From Eubacteriaceae bacterium (lineage in GTDB: Bacteria > Bacillota > Clostridia > Eubacteriales > Anaerofustaceae), in assembly GCA_012727485.1 (NCBI GenBank), contig JAAYHF010000123.1:1-37655 (forward strand): a stretch of 37,655 bases of DNA. The letters are read 5' to 3'. The translations under genes were made by a program, and so were the position numbers. Shown piece by piece: positions 1-9,761 of this stretch (its first letter is position 1; every line of letters begins with the position of its first letter). The notes under the pieces are model-generated. The model had not been told where the DNA came from. It ran no database searches and was given only the letters and a program-made list of their open reading frames with translations.

Positions 1-726
1 GCGATAGTGACCGGAGGAACAAGGGGTATCGGTCTGGCTACTGTGGAAAAATTCCTTGAAAACGGGGCGGCGGTCGCCTTCTGCGGTTCGAGGGAGGATT
101 CCGTCAAGAAAGCCGAGGGCGAGCTACTGCAAAAATATCCCAACGGTAAATTCATGGGGATATGGCCCGATTTGACGAATTACGAATCCGTTAAGGAGCA
201 ATTCGCAAAGGTGGCCGAGAAATTCGGCAGAGTTGACATTCTCGTAAACAATGCGGGAGTGAGCGCAAGGGATAGCCTATTCGACTATAAGGTTGAGGAT
301 TTTGACGCAACGATAGCCCTTAACCTGAATGCCGTGTTTTACTGCTCCAAGGTGGCGGCGCAGTACATGAAGGATAACGGCGGCGGAGTAATCCTAAACA
401 CCAGCTCCATGGTTTCCATTTACGGACAGCCCGCGGGAGTCGCCTACCCCGCTTCCAAATTTGCGGTGAACGGACTTACCAAATCTCTGGCGAGGGAACT
501 CGGCAGATACGGGATAAGGGTGAATGCGGTGGCCCCCGGGGTCACAAGAACGGATATGGTGGCCGCCCTTCCCAAAGATATGGTGGAAAGGCTCGCCGCC
601 CCGATCCCCCTGGCAAGGTTGGGAGAACCCGAGGATATAGCCAACGCCTTCCTTTTCTTGGCAAGCGATATGGCAAGCTATGTGACGGGAGTGGTCTTGT
701 CGGTGGACGGAGGAACGATCAATTAA
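1..726 (+). CDS. SDR-family oxidoreductase (FabG-like 3-oxoacyl-ACP reductase), 5'-truncated at window edge
   Basis: Frame is open from base 1 (AIVTGGTRGIG). TGxxxGIG cofactor motif, NNAG, YxxSK (YPASK) and C-terminal DGG are all present. Confidence 0.9.
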   Translation, partial: AIVTGGTRGIGLATVEKFLENGAAVAFCGSREDSVKKAEGELLQKYPNGKFMGIWPDLTNYESVKEQFAKVAEKFGRVDILVNNAGVSARDSLFDYKVEDFDATIALNLNAVFYCSKVAAQYMKDNGGGVILNTSSMVSIYGQPAGVAYPASKFAVNGLTKSLARELGRYGIRVNAVAPGVTRTDMVAALPKDMVERLAAPIPLARLGEPEDIANAFLFLASDMASYVTGVVLSVDGGTIN

Positions 727-759
727 CGCTTCCATTCTATAAAATACTATGTAACTATG

Positions 760-789
760 ACCGGACGGCGGCGGGCTGTCCGGTTTTTT
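760..789 (+). terminator. Rho-independent terminator after SDR gene
   Basis: ACCGGAC-ggcggcgggct-GTCCGGT followed by TTTTT. Confidence 0.85.
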
Positions 790-1144
790 GCGGCCTGCGG
801 GTTTTGGGGCTGTGAAGGAAATCCATCAGCAATACCTTTAGAATAAAAAGAATTAAAGCAACGCCGCCAGTCCGAGATAAACTATTTTATAACAACATCT
901 GATGCTTTTTCCAACGGGCAATTTCTGCTTTAGCCGGGCTAATCTCCTTGCGGGGCATTATATGGTTTGTGCGGTGTATCGGTTTATCCCTGTTTCGGCA
1001 GAAATATCCGTCCGCCCTTCGCCCGCCCTGCCGCCGTTTTTCCCACGGGTATCTTTATTGCAAGCCATAACAACAAGAAAAGCCAAGCAAAGCCCCGCGC
1101 TTATAAAAAGGATTTCCTCAATCGGGGAATAGCCCGAATTCCAT

Positions 1145-1173
1145 GAATAAATCCCCTTTGGGCGGTAATAATA
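1145..1173 (+). promoter_or_regulatory. Candidate forespore sigma (SigF-like) promoter for the M23 peptidase gene
   Basis: GAATA, 14 nt, GGTAATAATA; the -10 fits a GGNRANANTW-type SigF -10 as remembered. It lies about 27 nt upstream of the ATG. Confidence 0.35.
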
Positions 1174-1199
1174 ACCTCACAAGAACAACGGAGGTAATT

Positions 1200-1964
1200 A
1201 TGAAAAGGAAGAATGAAAAATATACCGCCCTTTTAGCCGGTCTTTTGACCCTTACCGCCATAGCCGGCACATTCATCGCGGCCGAAAGTATTCGCGACAG
1301 CAGAGCGGGAGAAGATATTATACAAGGCGGGAACGATATAATCCCCAACCAACCCGGGATAGAGGATTTTGAGGATTTGTTACCCAATGAGCCTTCGGAA
1401 AATACAAATGATCCCGAATTGGAGTCGAATACAGAGGTCACTCCCCCGACGGAGGAAAAAAAGCCCGTGGCAGTGAGCGCCGAAAAGCCCTCTCAGGTCA
1501 TCGGTGAGGACGAAACGGTGAGCGTATCTGTGGACGGCTTTGACATTGGCAAGGCGGTCTGGCCCGTTTCATCGAAGGTGATAACCTACGATTACAGCTA
1601 TAAAACTTCGCCCGTTTATTCGGTTACTTTCAAAGAATACAGAAGCGACCACAACGGCGTTGATATAAGAGCCGACCTTGGCGAAAATGTCAAATGCGTT
1701 TACGAGGGAAAGGTTTCCCAAATAACCAAGGACGCCAAACTCGGCAACACCGTCACCATAGACCACGGCAACAGTATTATTTCGATTTATGCCAATCTCT
1801 CCGAGGATATTAAGGTCACCGTCGGCGAAAAGGTGGGGGCGGGAAAAGTATTAGCCACCGTGGGAAGCAGTGCCGCCTACGAATTGGCCGATGAACCCCA
1901 CCTCCATTTCGGAGTGAAAGCCTTCGGTGATTATGTCAACCCCATGGATTATATAAATAATTAA
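1200..1964 (+). CDS. M23/LytM-domain peptidase with N-terminal transmembrane segment, SpoIIQ-like
   Basis: ATG at 1200 preceded by GGAGG. N-terminal hydrophobic segment, Pro/Glu-rich linker, then an M23 domain with HNGVDI and HLHFG metal-ligand motifs. The ORF-track start at 1143 lacks an SD. Confidence 0.85.
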   Translation: MKRKNEKYTALLAGLLTLTAIAGTFIAAESIRDSRAGEDIIQGGNDIIPNQPGIEDFEDLLPNEPSENTNDPELESNTEVTPPTEEKKPVAVSAEKPSQVIGEDETVSVSVDGFDIGKAVWPVSSKVITYDYSYKTSPVYSVTFKEYRSDHNGVDIRADLGENVKCVYEGKVSQITKDAKLGNTVTIDHGNSIISIYANLSEDIKVTVGEKVGAGKVLATVGSSAAYELADEPHLHFGVKAFGDYVNPMDYINN

Positions 1965-1987
1965 CCTGCACTTATATTTAACCCCTT

Positions 1988-2017
1988 ATATCCCCCTGCC
2001 GCGGCGGGGGATATTTT
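1988..2017 (+). terminator. Rho-independent terminator after M23 peptidase
   Basis: ATATCCCCC-tgccgcggc-GGGGGATAT followed by TTT. Confidence 0.75.
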
Positions 2018-2077
2018 ACGATGATAATCATGAAAACTTTATTGGAGAATAATTAAACCATACAAGGGGCAATTCTG

Positions 2078-2120
2078 TTAGCACTCGCATATTGACACTG
2101 CTGATAAGTTGAGATATAAT
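2078..2120 (+). promoter_or_regulatory. hslVU promoter: TTGACA-N17-TATAAT with an upstream-overlapping CIRCE-like element
   Basis: Perfect sigma-A consensus, TTGACA at 2092-2097, 17-nt spacer, TATAAT at 2115-2120. TTAGCACTC at 2078-2086 equals the left CIRCE half; CACTGCTGA 9 nt later matches 6/9 of GAGTGCTAA. Confidence 0.8.
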
Positions 2121-2226
2121 AAGACCGTCAATCGGGAGCGAAATGTTTCAGCCTAATTGAATTTTCTGCTCTGAAGCATTTTCGAGCATATAATAAAGGG
2201 TTGACAGATCAAGGAGAATAATAAAC

Positions 2227-2772
2227 GTGTTACACGCAACCACAATACTTGCCGTCAGAAAGAACGGCGTAACCACAATAGGCGGAGACGGGCAGGTCAC
2301 TTTAGGGCAAACCACCATCATGAAGCACACCGCCGAAAAAGTCAAAACGGTTTACGGAGGAAAAGTTGCGGTGGGCTTTGCGGGCAGTGTTGCCGATGCC
2401 TTCAGCTTATCCGAGAAATTCGAAGCCAAATTGGAACAGTATTCGGGCAACCTTCAAAGGGCCGCCATTGAGCTTGCCCGGGAATGGAGAACGGATAATT
2501 ATTTGAGAAAGTTAGATGCCATGCTCATCGTCTGCGATGCGGATAATCTTTTGATTGTAAGCGGCGACGGAGAGGTGGTTGACCCGGACGACGATGTGGC
2601 TTCCATCGGAAGCGGCAGTATGTACGCCTTGGCGGCGGCAAGGGCCCTTTCCCGGCACAGCGATTTGGACGCCGAAACCATTGTGAAAAGCTCGCTTAAG
2701 ATAGCCTCCGAAATATGCGTATTCACCAACGACAATATTAAAACCATAACTCTGAAAGGAGAAGGCAAATGA
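2227..2772 (+). CDS. hslV: ATP-dependent protease subunit HslV (ClpQ)
   Basis: GTG start. [45 protein letters not shown] and [15 protein letters not shown] are typical of HslV. Confidence 0.97.
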   Translation: MLHATTILAVRKNGVTTIGGDGQVTLGQTTIMKHTAEKVKTVYGGKVAVGFAGSVADAFSLSEKFEAKLEQYSGNLQRAAIELAREWRTDNYLRKLDAMLIVCDADNLLIVSGDGEVVDPDDDVASIGSGSMYALAAARALSRHSDLDAETIVKSSLKIASEICVFTNDNIKTITLKGEGK

Positions 2773-4184
2773 ATCAACTTACCCCCTCTCAAATAGTAAA
2801 AGAACTCGATAAATATATCATCGGTCAGGACGATGCGAAAAAGAGCGTGGCCGTGGCTCTGCGAAACAGATACCGCAGAAAGCTTCTTTCCGAGGAAATG
2901 AGGGACGAAGTAACCCCGAAAAACATAATCATGATGGGCCCCACCGGGGTCGGCAAAACAGAGATCGCCAGAAGGCTTGCCAAACTCGTGGACGCTCCCT
3001 TTATTAAAGTCGAAGCCACAAAATACACCGAAGTGGGTTATGTGGGAAGGGACGTGGAGAGCATGGTGAGGGATTTGGTCACTGTGGCGATCAGAATGGT
3101 TAAGCAAAGGGAAATGGAGAAGGTGGCGGAAAAGGCCAAGGAAGCCGTGAACGAAAGGCTCATGGACGCCATTTACCCCGCCAGCAGACGCCAAGCCCAG
3201 AGAAGCGCCTACGAGCTTTACATTAACGGACGCCCCGCCTCCTTCCAAGGGCAGGGACAACAAGCCGCCTCCCAGCAGGCCGCCCCCAATGCGGAGATAC
3301 TCCAGACAAGGGAAAACCTTAAAAAGCAGCTTTTGGCCGGGGATTTGGAAACCATGCAGATAGATATTATGGTGGACGACAACAGCTCCGTGCCCATAGG
3401 AGTGATAGGTCAAAACGGCGGGGACGAGATGACCATGAATGTGGGCGGAATGTTCCAAGGCTTGCTCCCCCAAAAGAAGAAAAGAAGGAGAATGAGCGTT
3501 TCCTCCGCCAGAGAATTGCTTCTTGCCGAAGAAAGCCAGAAGCTTTTGGATATGGACGCCATAAACGAAGAAGGTTTAAGGTGTGCGGAGCAGGAGGGAA
3601 TAATTTTCCTCGATGAGATAGATAAAATTTGCGGAGGCCACGGAGGAGCCGGGCCTGATGTTTCCAGAGAGGGCGTTCAGAGAGATATTCTGCCCATAGT
3701 TGAGGGAAGCACCATAACCACGAAATACGGCGCGGTAAAAACAGATTATATGCTCTTTATCGGAGCAGGAGCCTTCCACACCAACAAGGTTTCCGACCTT
3801 ATCCCCGAGCTTCAGGGAAGATTCCCCATAAGGGTAAAACTGAACAGCTTAACCGAGGATGATTTCCGCAGAATACTCACCCAGCCCCAAAACGCCATCA
3901 TTAAGCAATATATAGAGCTTCTGCGCACCGAAGGGGTGGAGCTGAAATTCGACGAAGAAGCGCTGGAGCTTTTGGCGAAAATGGCCTATCTCGAAAACGA
4001 AACGGGAGAAAACATCGGCGCAAGAAGGCTTTACACTGTAATAGAAAAGCTTTTGGAAGAAATATCCTTCCATGCTCCGGATTACGACTGCGATGAGTTC
4101 GTTGTGACAAAGGATTACGTTAAAACCGTTTTCAAGGACGAGGAGGAGGATTTCAACCGGGACGCCGGCAGATATATCCTCTGA
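2769..4184 (+). CDS. hslU: HslU ATPase subunit of HslUV protease
   Basis: ATGA overlap with hsl[35 protein letters not shown], Walker [17 protein letters not shown], Walker [11 protein letters not shown]. Confidence 0.98.
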   Translation: MNQLTPSQIVKELDKYIIGQDDAKKSVAVALRNRYRRKLLSEEMRDEVTPKNIIMMGPTGVGKTEIARRLAKLVDAPFIKVEATKYTEVGYVGRDVESMVRDLVTVAIRMVKQREMEKVAEKAKEAVNERLMDAIYPASRRQAQRSAYELYINGRPASFQGQGQQAASQQAAPNAEILQTRENLKKQLLAGDLETMQIDIMVDDNSSVPIGVIGQNGGDEMTMNVGGMFQGLLPQKKKRRRMSVSSARELLLAEESQKLLDMDAINEEGLRCAEQEGIIFLDEIDKICGGHGGAGPDVSREGVQRDILPIVEGSTITTKYGAVKTDYMLFIGAGAFHTNKVSDLIPELQGRFPIRVKLNSLTEDDFRRILTQPQNAIIKQYIELLRTEGVELKFDEEALELLAKMAYLENETGENIGARRLYTVIEKLLEEISFHAPDYDCDEFVVTKDYVKTVFKDEEEDFNRDAGRYIL

Positions 4185-4220
4185 AATCCGCAGAAAACCG
4201 CAGAAATACACTGAAAATAT

Positions 4221-4249
4221 TTGATTATTTCCGCAGGCTGTGGTACAAT
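4221..4249 (+). promoter_or_regulatory. Putative sigma-A promoter for rpsB-tsf
   Basis: TTGATT (4221-4226), 17-nt spacer, TACAAT (4244-4249). Confidence 0.65.
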
Positions 4250-4381
4250 TCATAATTGTTGCAGCCTGTATTTCTTTACAAGGCGCAAAATAAAATACAC
4301 ACGCACTTCATTAGGGCTAAAACATTGGTGCCGTAAAGGTATGGCCGTAAAAGTGCGGAGGGTTAACCAATAGGAGGAACC

Positions 4382-5203
4382 ATGAGCTACATCACAATGA
4401 AACAGCTTCTGGAGGCCGGAGTTCAGTTTGGTCACCAGACAAGAAGATGGAATCCCAAGATGAAAAAATTCATCTACACCGAGCGCAACGGGATTTACAT
4501 CATCGACTTGCAGCAGACAGTCGGCCTTTGCAACGACGCCTGCGAATTCATCAAGCAAAAGGCGATGGACGGGGAGACTTTCCTTTTCGTGGGAACGAAA
4601 AAGCAGGCCCAGGATTCCATAGCGGAAGAAGCAAAGAGATGCGGAGCATTCTATGTCAACCAGAGATGGCTTGGCGGAACGCTCACCAACTTCGCCACCA
4701 TCAGCAAGAGAATAGAGCGCCTTCACAAGCTCTATGAAATGGAGGAGGACGGCACCTTTGAAGTGCTTCCGAAAAAGGAAGTTGTCGATTTAAAGAACGA
4801 AAGAGAAAAGCTTGAAAAGTTCCTCGGCGGCATCAAGGATATGAAGAGCTTGCCTTCGGTAATGTTCGTAATAGACCCCAAGAAGGAAAGAATAGCCGTT
4901 TTGGAAGCCAAGAAGCTGGGAATACCCATCGTATCAGTTGTGGATACCAACTGCGACCCGGACGACGCCACCTACCCCATTCCCGGCAATGACGACGCTA
5001 TCAGAGCAGTTGCCCTTTTATGCAGTACCGTTGCCAACGCCATATTGGAAGGCAAGCAGGGTGAAAGCTTCTATGTGCCCGAAGAAGCCCCCGTTGAGGC
5101 GCCTGCCGAAGAAGCGGCCCCCGAAGAAGAACTGACAAAGTCACAGCAGCTTCAGGCCCAGGCAGTCTACACCACAGCAACAGAGGAAGTAACCGAGGAA
5201 TAG
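4382..5203 (+). CDS. rpsB: 30S ribosomal protein S2
   Basis: [69 protein letters not shown] at 4363-4368 region. Confidence 0.99.
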   Translation: MSYITMKQLLEAGVQFGHQTRRWNPKMKKFIYTERNGIYIIDLQQTVGLCNDACEFIKQKAMDGETFLFVGTKKQAQDSIAEEAKRCGAFYVNQRWLGGTLTNFATISKRIERLHKLYEMEEDGTFEVLPKKEVVDLKNEREKLEKFLGGIKDMKSLPSVMFVIDPKKERIAVLEAKKLGIPIVSVVDTNCDPDDATYPIPGNDDAIRAVALLCSTVANAILEGKQGESFYVPEEAPVEAPAEEAAPEEELTKSQQLQAQAVYTTATEEVTEE

Positions 5204-5213
5204 GAGAGAATAT

Positions 5214-6107
5214 ATGATTACAGCCGCATTAGTAAAAGAACTCAGGGATAAGACCGGCGCGGGAATGATGGATTGCAAGAAGGCGCTGAACGAAACCAAC
5301 GGCGACATCGACGCCGCGGTGGATTACCTCAGAGAAAAGGGTATTGCCGGAGCCGCCAAGAAAAGCGCAAGAGTAGCCGCCGAAGGAACTGTGGCCGCAT
5401 TTAAAACCGATTGCGGATGCCTCGCTTCCCTGATCGAAATCAACAGCGAAACCGACTTTGTCGCCAAAAACGAGAAATTCCAGAATTTCGCCAAGCAGAC
5501 CGCAGAATTCGTAGCCAAAAACGACGGGGCGGACATCAGCGCCGAACTCGAAGCCAAGGCCAAGGAAATGATAGCCGCCATAGGCGAGAATATCGTAGTC
5601 AGAAGATACACCGTTTATAAGCTCGAAGGGGCGGGTATAATCTCCACCTATATTCACATGGGCGGAAAAATAGGCGTTATGGTGCAGTTTGACTGCGACG
5701 AAGCTTTAAAGGAAAATCCCGAAGTTATCGAATACACCAAAAACATCGCAATGCAGATTGCCGCGGTGAACCCCACCTACCTCAATCCGACCGACATACC
5801 CACCGAGGAACTTGAGCATGAAAAGCAGGTTCTCATCGCCCAAGCCGAAAACGAAGGAAAGCCCAAGGAAATCGCCGAGAAGATGGTTCAGGGAAGAATT
5901 CAAAAATTCTATAAGGAAATTTGCCTGAACGAACAGCCCTTCGTCAAGGACGACAAGCTTTTCATCAAGGATTATACGAAGCAAACCGCAAAGAATGTCG
6001 GCGGCAAGCTGGAAATAGTCAAATTCGTCAGATACCAGATGGGCGAAGGTCTTGACAAGAGAAAGGACGACTTTGCCGAGGAGATCGCAAAGCAGATCAA
6101 CGGTTAA
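5214..6107 (+). CDS. tsf: Translation elongation factor Ts
   Basis: LVKELRDKTGAGMMDCKKAL, INSETDFVAKN; downstream of rpsB. Confidence 0.98.
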   Translation: MITAALVKELRDKTGAGMMDCKKALNETNGDIDAAVDYLREKGIAGAAKKSARVAAEGTVAAFKTDCGCLASLIEINSETDFVAKNEKFQNFAKQTAEFVAKNDGADISAELEAKAKEMIAAIGENIVVRRYTVYKLEGAGIISTYIHMGGKIGVMVQFDCDEALKENPEVIEYTKNIAMQIAAVNPTYLNPTDIPTEELEHEKQVLIAQAENEGKPKEIAEKMVQGRIQKFYKEICLNEQPFVKDDKLFIKDYTKQTAKNVGGKLEIVKFVRYQMGEGLDKRKDDFAEEIAKQING

Positions 6108-6121
6108 AAGTTTAGCCATTT

Positions 6122-6173
6122 AAAGAGCATAAAGCCCAAGGTTCATAATCCCCGCGGCTTTATGCTCTTTTTT
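6122..6173 (+). terminator. Rho-independent terminator after tsf
   Basis: 15-bp perfect stem AAAGAGCATAAAGCC / GGCTTTATGCTCTTT with a T tract. Confidence 0.9.
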
Positions 6174-6205
6174 CATATAAAAAACTCAAAAATACAAATC
6201 AGTCA

Positions 6206-6214
6206 TGTTATAAT
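6206..6214 (+). promoter_or_regulatory. Extended -10 promoter of pyrH placing the likely TSS at or beside the ATG
   Basis: TGTTATAAT (6206-6214) ends 6 nt before the ATG at 6221; no Shine-Dalgarno lies between. Confidence 0.6.
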
Positions 6215-6220
6215 ATAGCC

Positions 6221-6925
6221 ATGAATGCATTATTTAAAAGAGTATTATTGAAATTAAGCGGCGAAGCTTTAGGCAAGCAGGACGGCGGGGGCATGGACGA
6301 GCAGAAGGTTTATGCCGTGGCCGAACAGCTCAAAGCGGTGAAGGAACTTGGGGTTGAGGTGGCAGTGGTTATCGGAGGCGGCAACTTTTGGAGAGGCCGC
6401 ACCGGGGAAGGCATACAGCGCCCCACCGCAGACAGCATGGGAATGCTCGCCACCGTCATGAACGCCCTTGCTCTGGAGGATCTTTTCAACAAAGCTTCTC
6501 TCCCCGCAAAGGCGCTTTGCGCCCTGGAAATTCCCGGGGTCATGGAGGTATTCAACTATAAAAAGGCGATAGAATACCTCGAAGAAGGTTTTACCGTCAT
6601 CTTCGGAGGAGGAACGGGAAGACCCTTCTTTTCCACCGACACAGCCGCCGCCCTCAGGGCCGCCGAAATATCCGCAGATATAATTCTTTCCGCAAAAAAT
6701 GTGGATGGGGTATACGACAGCGACCCGAAAACAAATCCCGACGCGAAAAAATTCGAAGAATTGACCTATTCGAAGATCATCGAAATGGGATTAAAGGCGA
6801 TTGATACCGCCGCCGCCGCTTTCTGCATCGAAAGCGGTATTCCCCAGATGGTTTTTTCCCTCAATGAGGAAGGGAACATTATAAAAGCCGTTTGCGGAAT
6901 CAATACCGGAACATTTATAAAATAG
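6221..6925 (+). CDS. pyrH: UMP kinase
   Basis: FKRVLLKLSGEALGKQ, VIGGGNFWRGR, AKNVDGVYDSDPK. Confidence 0.98.
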   Translation: MNALFKRVLLKLSGEALGKQDGGGMDEQKVYAVAEQLKAVKELGVEVAVVIGGGNFWRGRTGEGIQRPTADSMGMLATVMNALALEDLFNKASLPAKALCALEIPGVMEVFNYKKAIEYLEEGFTVIFGGGTGRPFFSTDTAAALRAAEISADIILSAKNVDGVYDSDPKTNPDAKKFEELTYSKIIEMGLKAIDTAAAAFCIESGIPQMVFSLNEEGNIIKAVCGINTGTFIK

Positions 6926-6934
6926 GAGGCTAAT

Positions 6935-7492
6935 ATGATAAATGACATTAACACCAACGCCAAAGAGAAAATGCAGAAAACCATCGAAACCTTCAGCAGT
7001 GATCTCGAAACACTGAAGGCAGGCAGGGCAAATCCCCATATGCTGGACAAGATAACCGCCGAATATTACGGCGTTCAAACTCCCTTAAGCCAGCTCGCGG
7101 GAATCGCTTCCCCCGAACCGAGGATATTAACCATCACTCCCTGGGATCAAAAAGCCCTCAAGCCCATCGAAAAAGCCATTCAAGCATCGGATTTGGGGCT
7201 AAATCCCTCAAGTGACGGTAAAATGATACGCCTTATCATTCCCCAGCTGACCGAGGAGAGAAGAAAAGAACTCGTCAAGCACGTCGGAAAGGCGGGAGAA
7301 GAAGCGAAGGTGGCTCTACGCAATATTCGCCGCAATGCCATGGAGGAATTGAAAAAGAACGAAAAGGCCGGGGAGATAACCGAGGACGATGTGAAGGCGG
7401 GGGAAAAGGCCGTGCAGAAAACATTGGACGATTACATCAAGAAAGCGGACGAGATCATCAAAGCCAAGGAAACGGAGATAATGACCGTATAA
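6935..7492 (+). CDS. frr: Ribosome recycling factor
   Basis: LKAGRANPHMLDKITAEYYGVQTPLSQLA, ERRKELVKHVGKAGEEAKVALRNIRR; SD AGGAGG before ATG. Confidence 0.98.
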   Translation: MINDINTNAKEKMQKTIETFSSDLETLKAGRANPHMLDKITAEYYGVQTPLSQLAGIASPEPRILTITPWDQKALKPIEKAIQASDLGLNPSSDGKMIRLIIPQLTEERRKELVKHVGKAGEEAKVALRNIRRNAMEELKKNEKAGEITEDDVKAGEKAVQKTLDDYIKKADEIIKAKETEIMTV

Positions 7493-7506
7493 ACAAAGGT
7501 GAACAA

Positions 7507-8085
7507 ATGAAAACCTGTTGTTTTACCGGACACAGGAGTCGTATTTTTCCCTTTTCTCAGACCGATGAGCGATGCGGGATTATTAAAAAAGAAATGAAAA
7601 TGTTGATTGAAGCCGCCCTCAACGACGGTTTCAATCATTTTATCGTGGGCGGAGCGAGCGGGGTGGACGAATGGGCCCTTGAGATCCTTCGGGAGATGAA
7701 AACCCTCGTGCATTCTTTCAGCGTAACCCTCGCCCCTCCCTACCCCGGCTTCACCGATGTCACACAGGGCGCAGACGAGATCATTCCCTTAAGCAGTCAA
7801 GATGACCCCTCTTGCTTTTTCAAGCGCAATATGTATATGGTGGATAATTCCCAAAGGATAATCGCCGTTTACGACGAGGCTTTCCCGGTTGAGGGAGGCA
7901 CCCTTCAAACGCTGAATTATGCCAAAACCAAGCAAATAACCATCGAACAGCTCAGATGGAAAAAACTGCTCGATGGTTATTATCTTCATATTCCGGAGAA
8001 GGTGGGCTACAAGGGTTCACCTGCTCAAAGCAGTTTCCCGCTAAACGAACAGGGCGTGTTTTTGGTGGAGGCGCCCGAGAAATAA
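7507..8085 (+). CDS. SLOG-family (DUF1273/YpsA-like) protein
   Basis: N-terminal CCFTGHR and FIVGGASGVDEWALEI, both typical of YpsA-like Rossmann SLOG proteins. Confidence 0.8.
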   Translation: MKTCCFTGHRSRIFPFSQTDERCGIIKKEMKMLIEAALNDGFNHFIVGGASGVDEWALEILREMKTLVHSFSVTLAPPYPGFTDVTQGADEIIPLSSQDDPSCFFKRNMYMVDNSQRIIAVYDEAFPVEGGTLQTLNYAKTKQITIEQLRWKKLLDGYYLHIPEKVGYKGSPAQSSFPLNEQGVFLVEAPEK

Positions 8086-8089
8086 ACGG

Positions 8090-9280
8090 CTATTTAAAAG
8101 AGTCGAAAAACCTTTTTATTTTTACTTCGCCCGCTTTGCAGTTGCCCTGAATCATAACCGCGCTTCCTCCGCCGTTTCCCTTTAGGGCTTCGTTTATCTG
8201 ACATAGCTTCTCCTTAAGATCAACAGCACTGCTCGATATGCAATAGCGATAACCCTCCCTGTCACTGCCGCAGAAAACCGCGGCTATAGCATCTGTATGC
8301 AGGACAGCCTCATTCGCCAAGGCTCTGGCGCAGACCGCATCGAAGTAGGCGGACTCAAAAATGCAGATATTGCCCTCTACCCTTTCGGGGAGGGAAGCTA
8401 TCCTCATTTCAAGCACACTGCGGTTCAGGGAGGAAAGAGCCTGCTTAGTTATTTCCTGCTGAGCGACAAGCCGCTCCACCGCCTTTGAGGCGCTGTCCTG
8501 CTTTGCCGAAACTGCCCTTGAAATTAAGGATAATTCCTCGCTTTTTCTGTTGTAATCCTCCAAGGCGTCCATGCCGCAGACAACATTCAATCTTGTGCCG
8601 CCCCGATTGGGCAGGAACTTCAATATTTTGATTATACCCACCTCCCCCGTTTGTTTAACATGGGGAGCGCAACAGGCGCATCTGTCCGCCCCGGTTATTT
8701 CCACTATCCTCACCTGCCCCGAAAGCTCGCCCTTACTGCGATAGGTAATCTTATCCAATTCATCGTCCTTCGGAAAAAGGATATTCACGGGATTATTTGC
8801 GGCGATAATCTCATTTGCCCTTTTTTCGATATGTTTTATATCTTCTCCGTTTAATTTACCGCTAAAATCTATTTCCAAAAATTCACTGCCCATGTGAAAG
8901 CCCACATTATCAAAGCCGTATTCGCTGTTTATCAACCCCGAGAGAATATGTTCGCCGGAATGGTTCTGCATACGACTCAGGCGGCTTTCCCAATCTATCT
9001 CCCCTATCACCGACTCGCCCGCCGTCAGCTTTAAGGCGATGCAATGGATAACCTCATCGCCGCGCTGTTTCACTGCGGTGACTTTAATTCCGTTGATTGT
9101 CCCGCCGTCCGCCTTTTGTCCTCCCCCGCCGGGGAAAAATGCGGTTTTATCCAACACAACCTCAAATAAGGCTTCCTCGTTGCTTGATGATTTATTTTCC
9201 GAAGGCATTTTCTCGCAGGACAGCACCTTTGCTTCAAATCTTCTAATATGGCTGTCCCTCTCGTAAAGTTTATCCGTCAT
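8090..9280 (-). CDS. AlaX-type alanyl-tRNA editing protein with C-terminal DHHA1-like domain
   Basis: FFPGGGGQKADGG, zinc motifs HSGEH and CCAPHVKQTGEVG, C-terminal GNGGGSAVMIQG DHHA1-like motif. Confidence 0.88.
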   Translation of the reverse strand: MTDKLYERDSHIRRFEAKVLSCEKMPSENKSSSNEEALFEVVLDKTAFFPGGGGQKADGGTINGIKVTAVKQRGDEVIHCIALKLTAGESVIGEIDWESRLSRMQNHSGEHILSGLINSEYGFDNVGFHMGSEFLEIDFSGKLNGEDIKHIEKRANEIIAANNPVNILFPKDDELDKITYRSKGELSGQVRIVEITGADRCACCAPHVKQTGEVGIIKILKFLPNRGGTRLNVVCGMDALEDYNRKSEELSLISRAVSAKQDSASKAVERLVAQQEITKQALSSLNRSVLEMRIASLPERVEGNICIFESAYFDAVCARALANEAVLHTDAIAAVFCGSDREGYRYCISSSAVDLKEKLCQINEALKGNGGGSAVMIQGNCKAGEVKIKRFFDSFK

Positions 9281-9725
9281 TTTTGGGCGTTCCTTTCCGC
9301 AGTTGTCAAATCGGCGCGGCGTTTACCCGCCGGGTTTGTGTTTCGGTTATTATAACATATTTCACCGCTTTAAGCACTGCTTCGGGTTGTATTGCCCGCA
9401 GGCGGCGTATAAACTCTTTTACACGGCGAATTATAAAACGGCGAACAGTATTTAAAACCCTTAATATCCAGACATAGATTTGACGAAGTAACCGAATCCT
9501 CAAAAGCAACTCCGTTATATAGAGTGATAAAATGTGAGCAAGAATTACGCTGATTACAGTTAAACCTTTATGTAAGCGACCGGATCACCTTAAGAAAAAC
9601 GATAGCATTTTTGTTTGTCTTTTGTGAGGTATTACCTTAATTCCTGCTTTAATATACCTTCTTATAAAGAAATGCGTTTTATTCGGAAAACAATCGGTCG
9701 TAAACGGCGGGTTTACGCCGAAATT

Positions 9726-9757
9726 AAAAAAGAAGGCGGGTTTGCGCCTTCTTTTTT
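9726..9757 (-). terminator. Terminator at the 3' end of the opp operon (potentially bidirectional)
   Basis: AAAAAAGAAGGCG-ggtttg-CGCCTTCTTTTTT, 13-bp stem with A/T tracts on both sides. Confidence 0.85.
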
Positions 9758-9761
9758 AATC

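Noticed and set aside
902-1132. 76-aa ORF in the gap after the SDR gene
   Set aside because: No SD, no recognisable motif, biased Pro/Ser content; likely chance.
2499-3473. 324-aa minus-strand ORF opposite hslV/hslU
   Set aside because: Antisense shadow of confidently identified hslV/hslU; His/Gly-rich composition without recognisable motifs.
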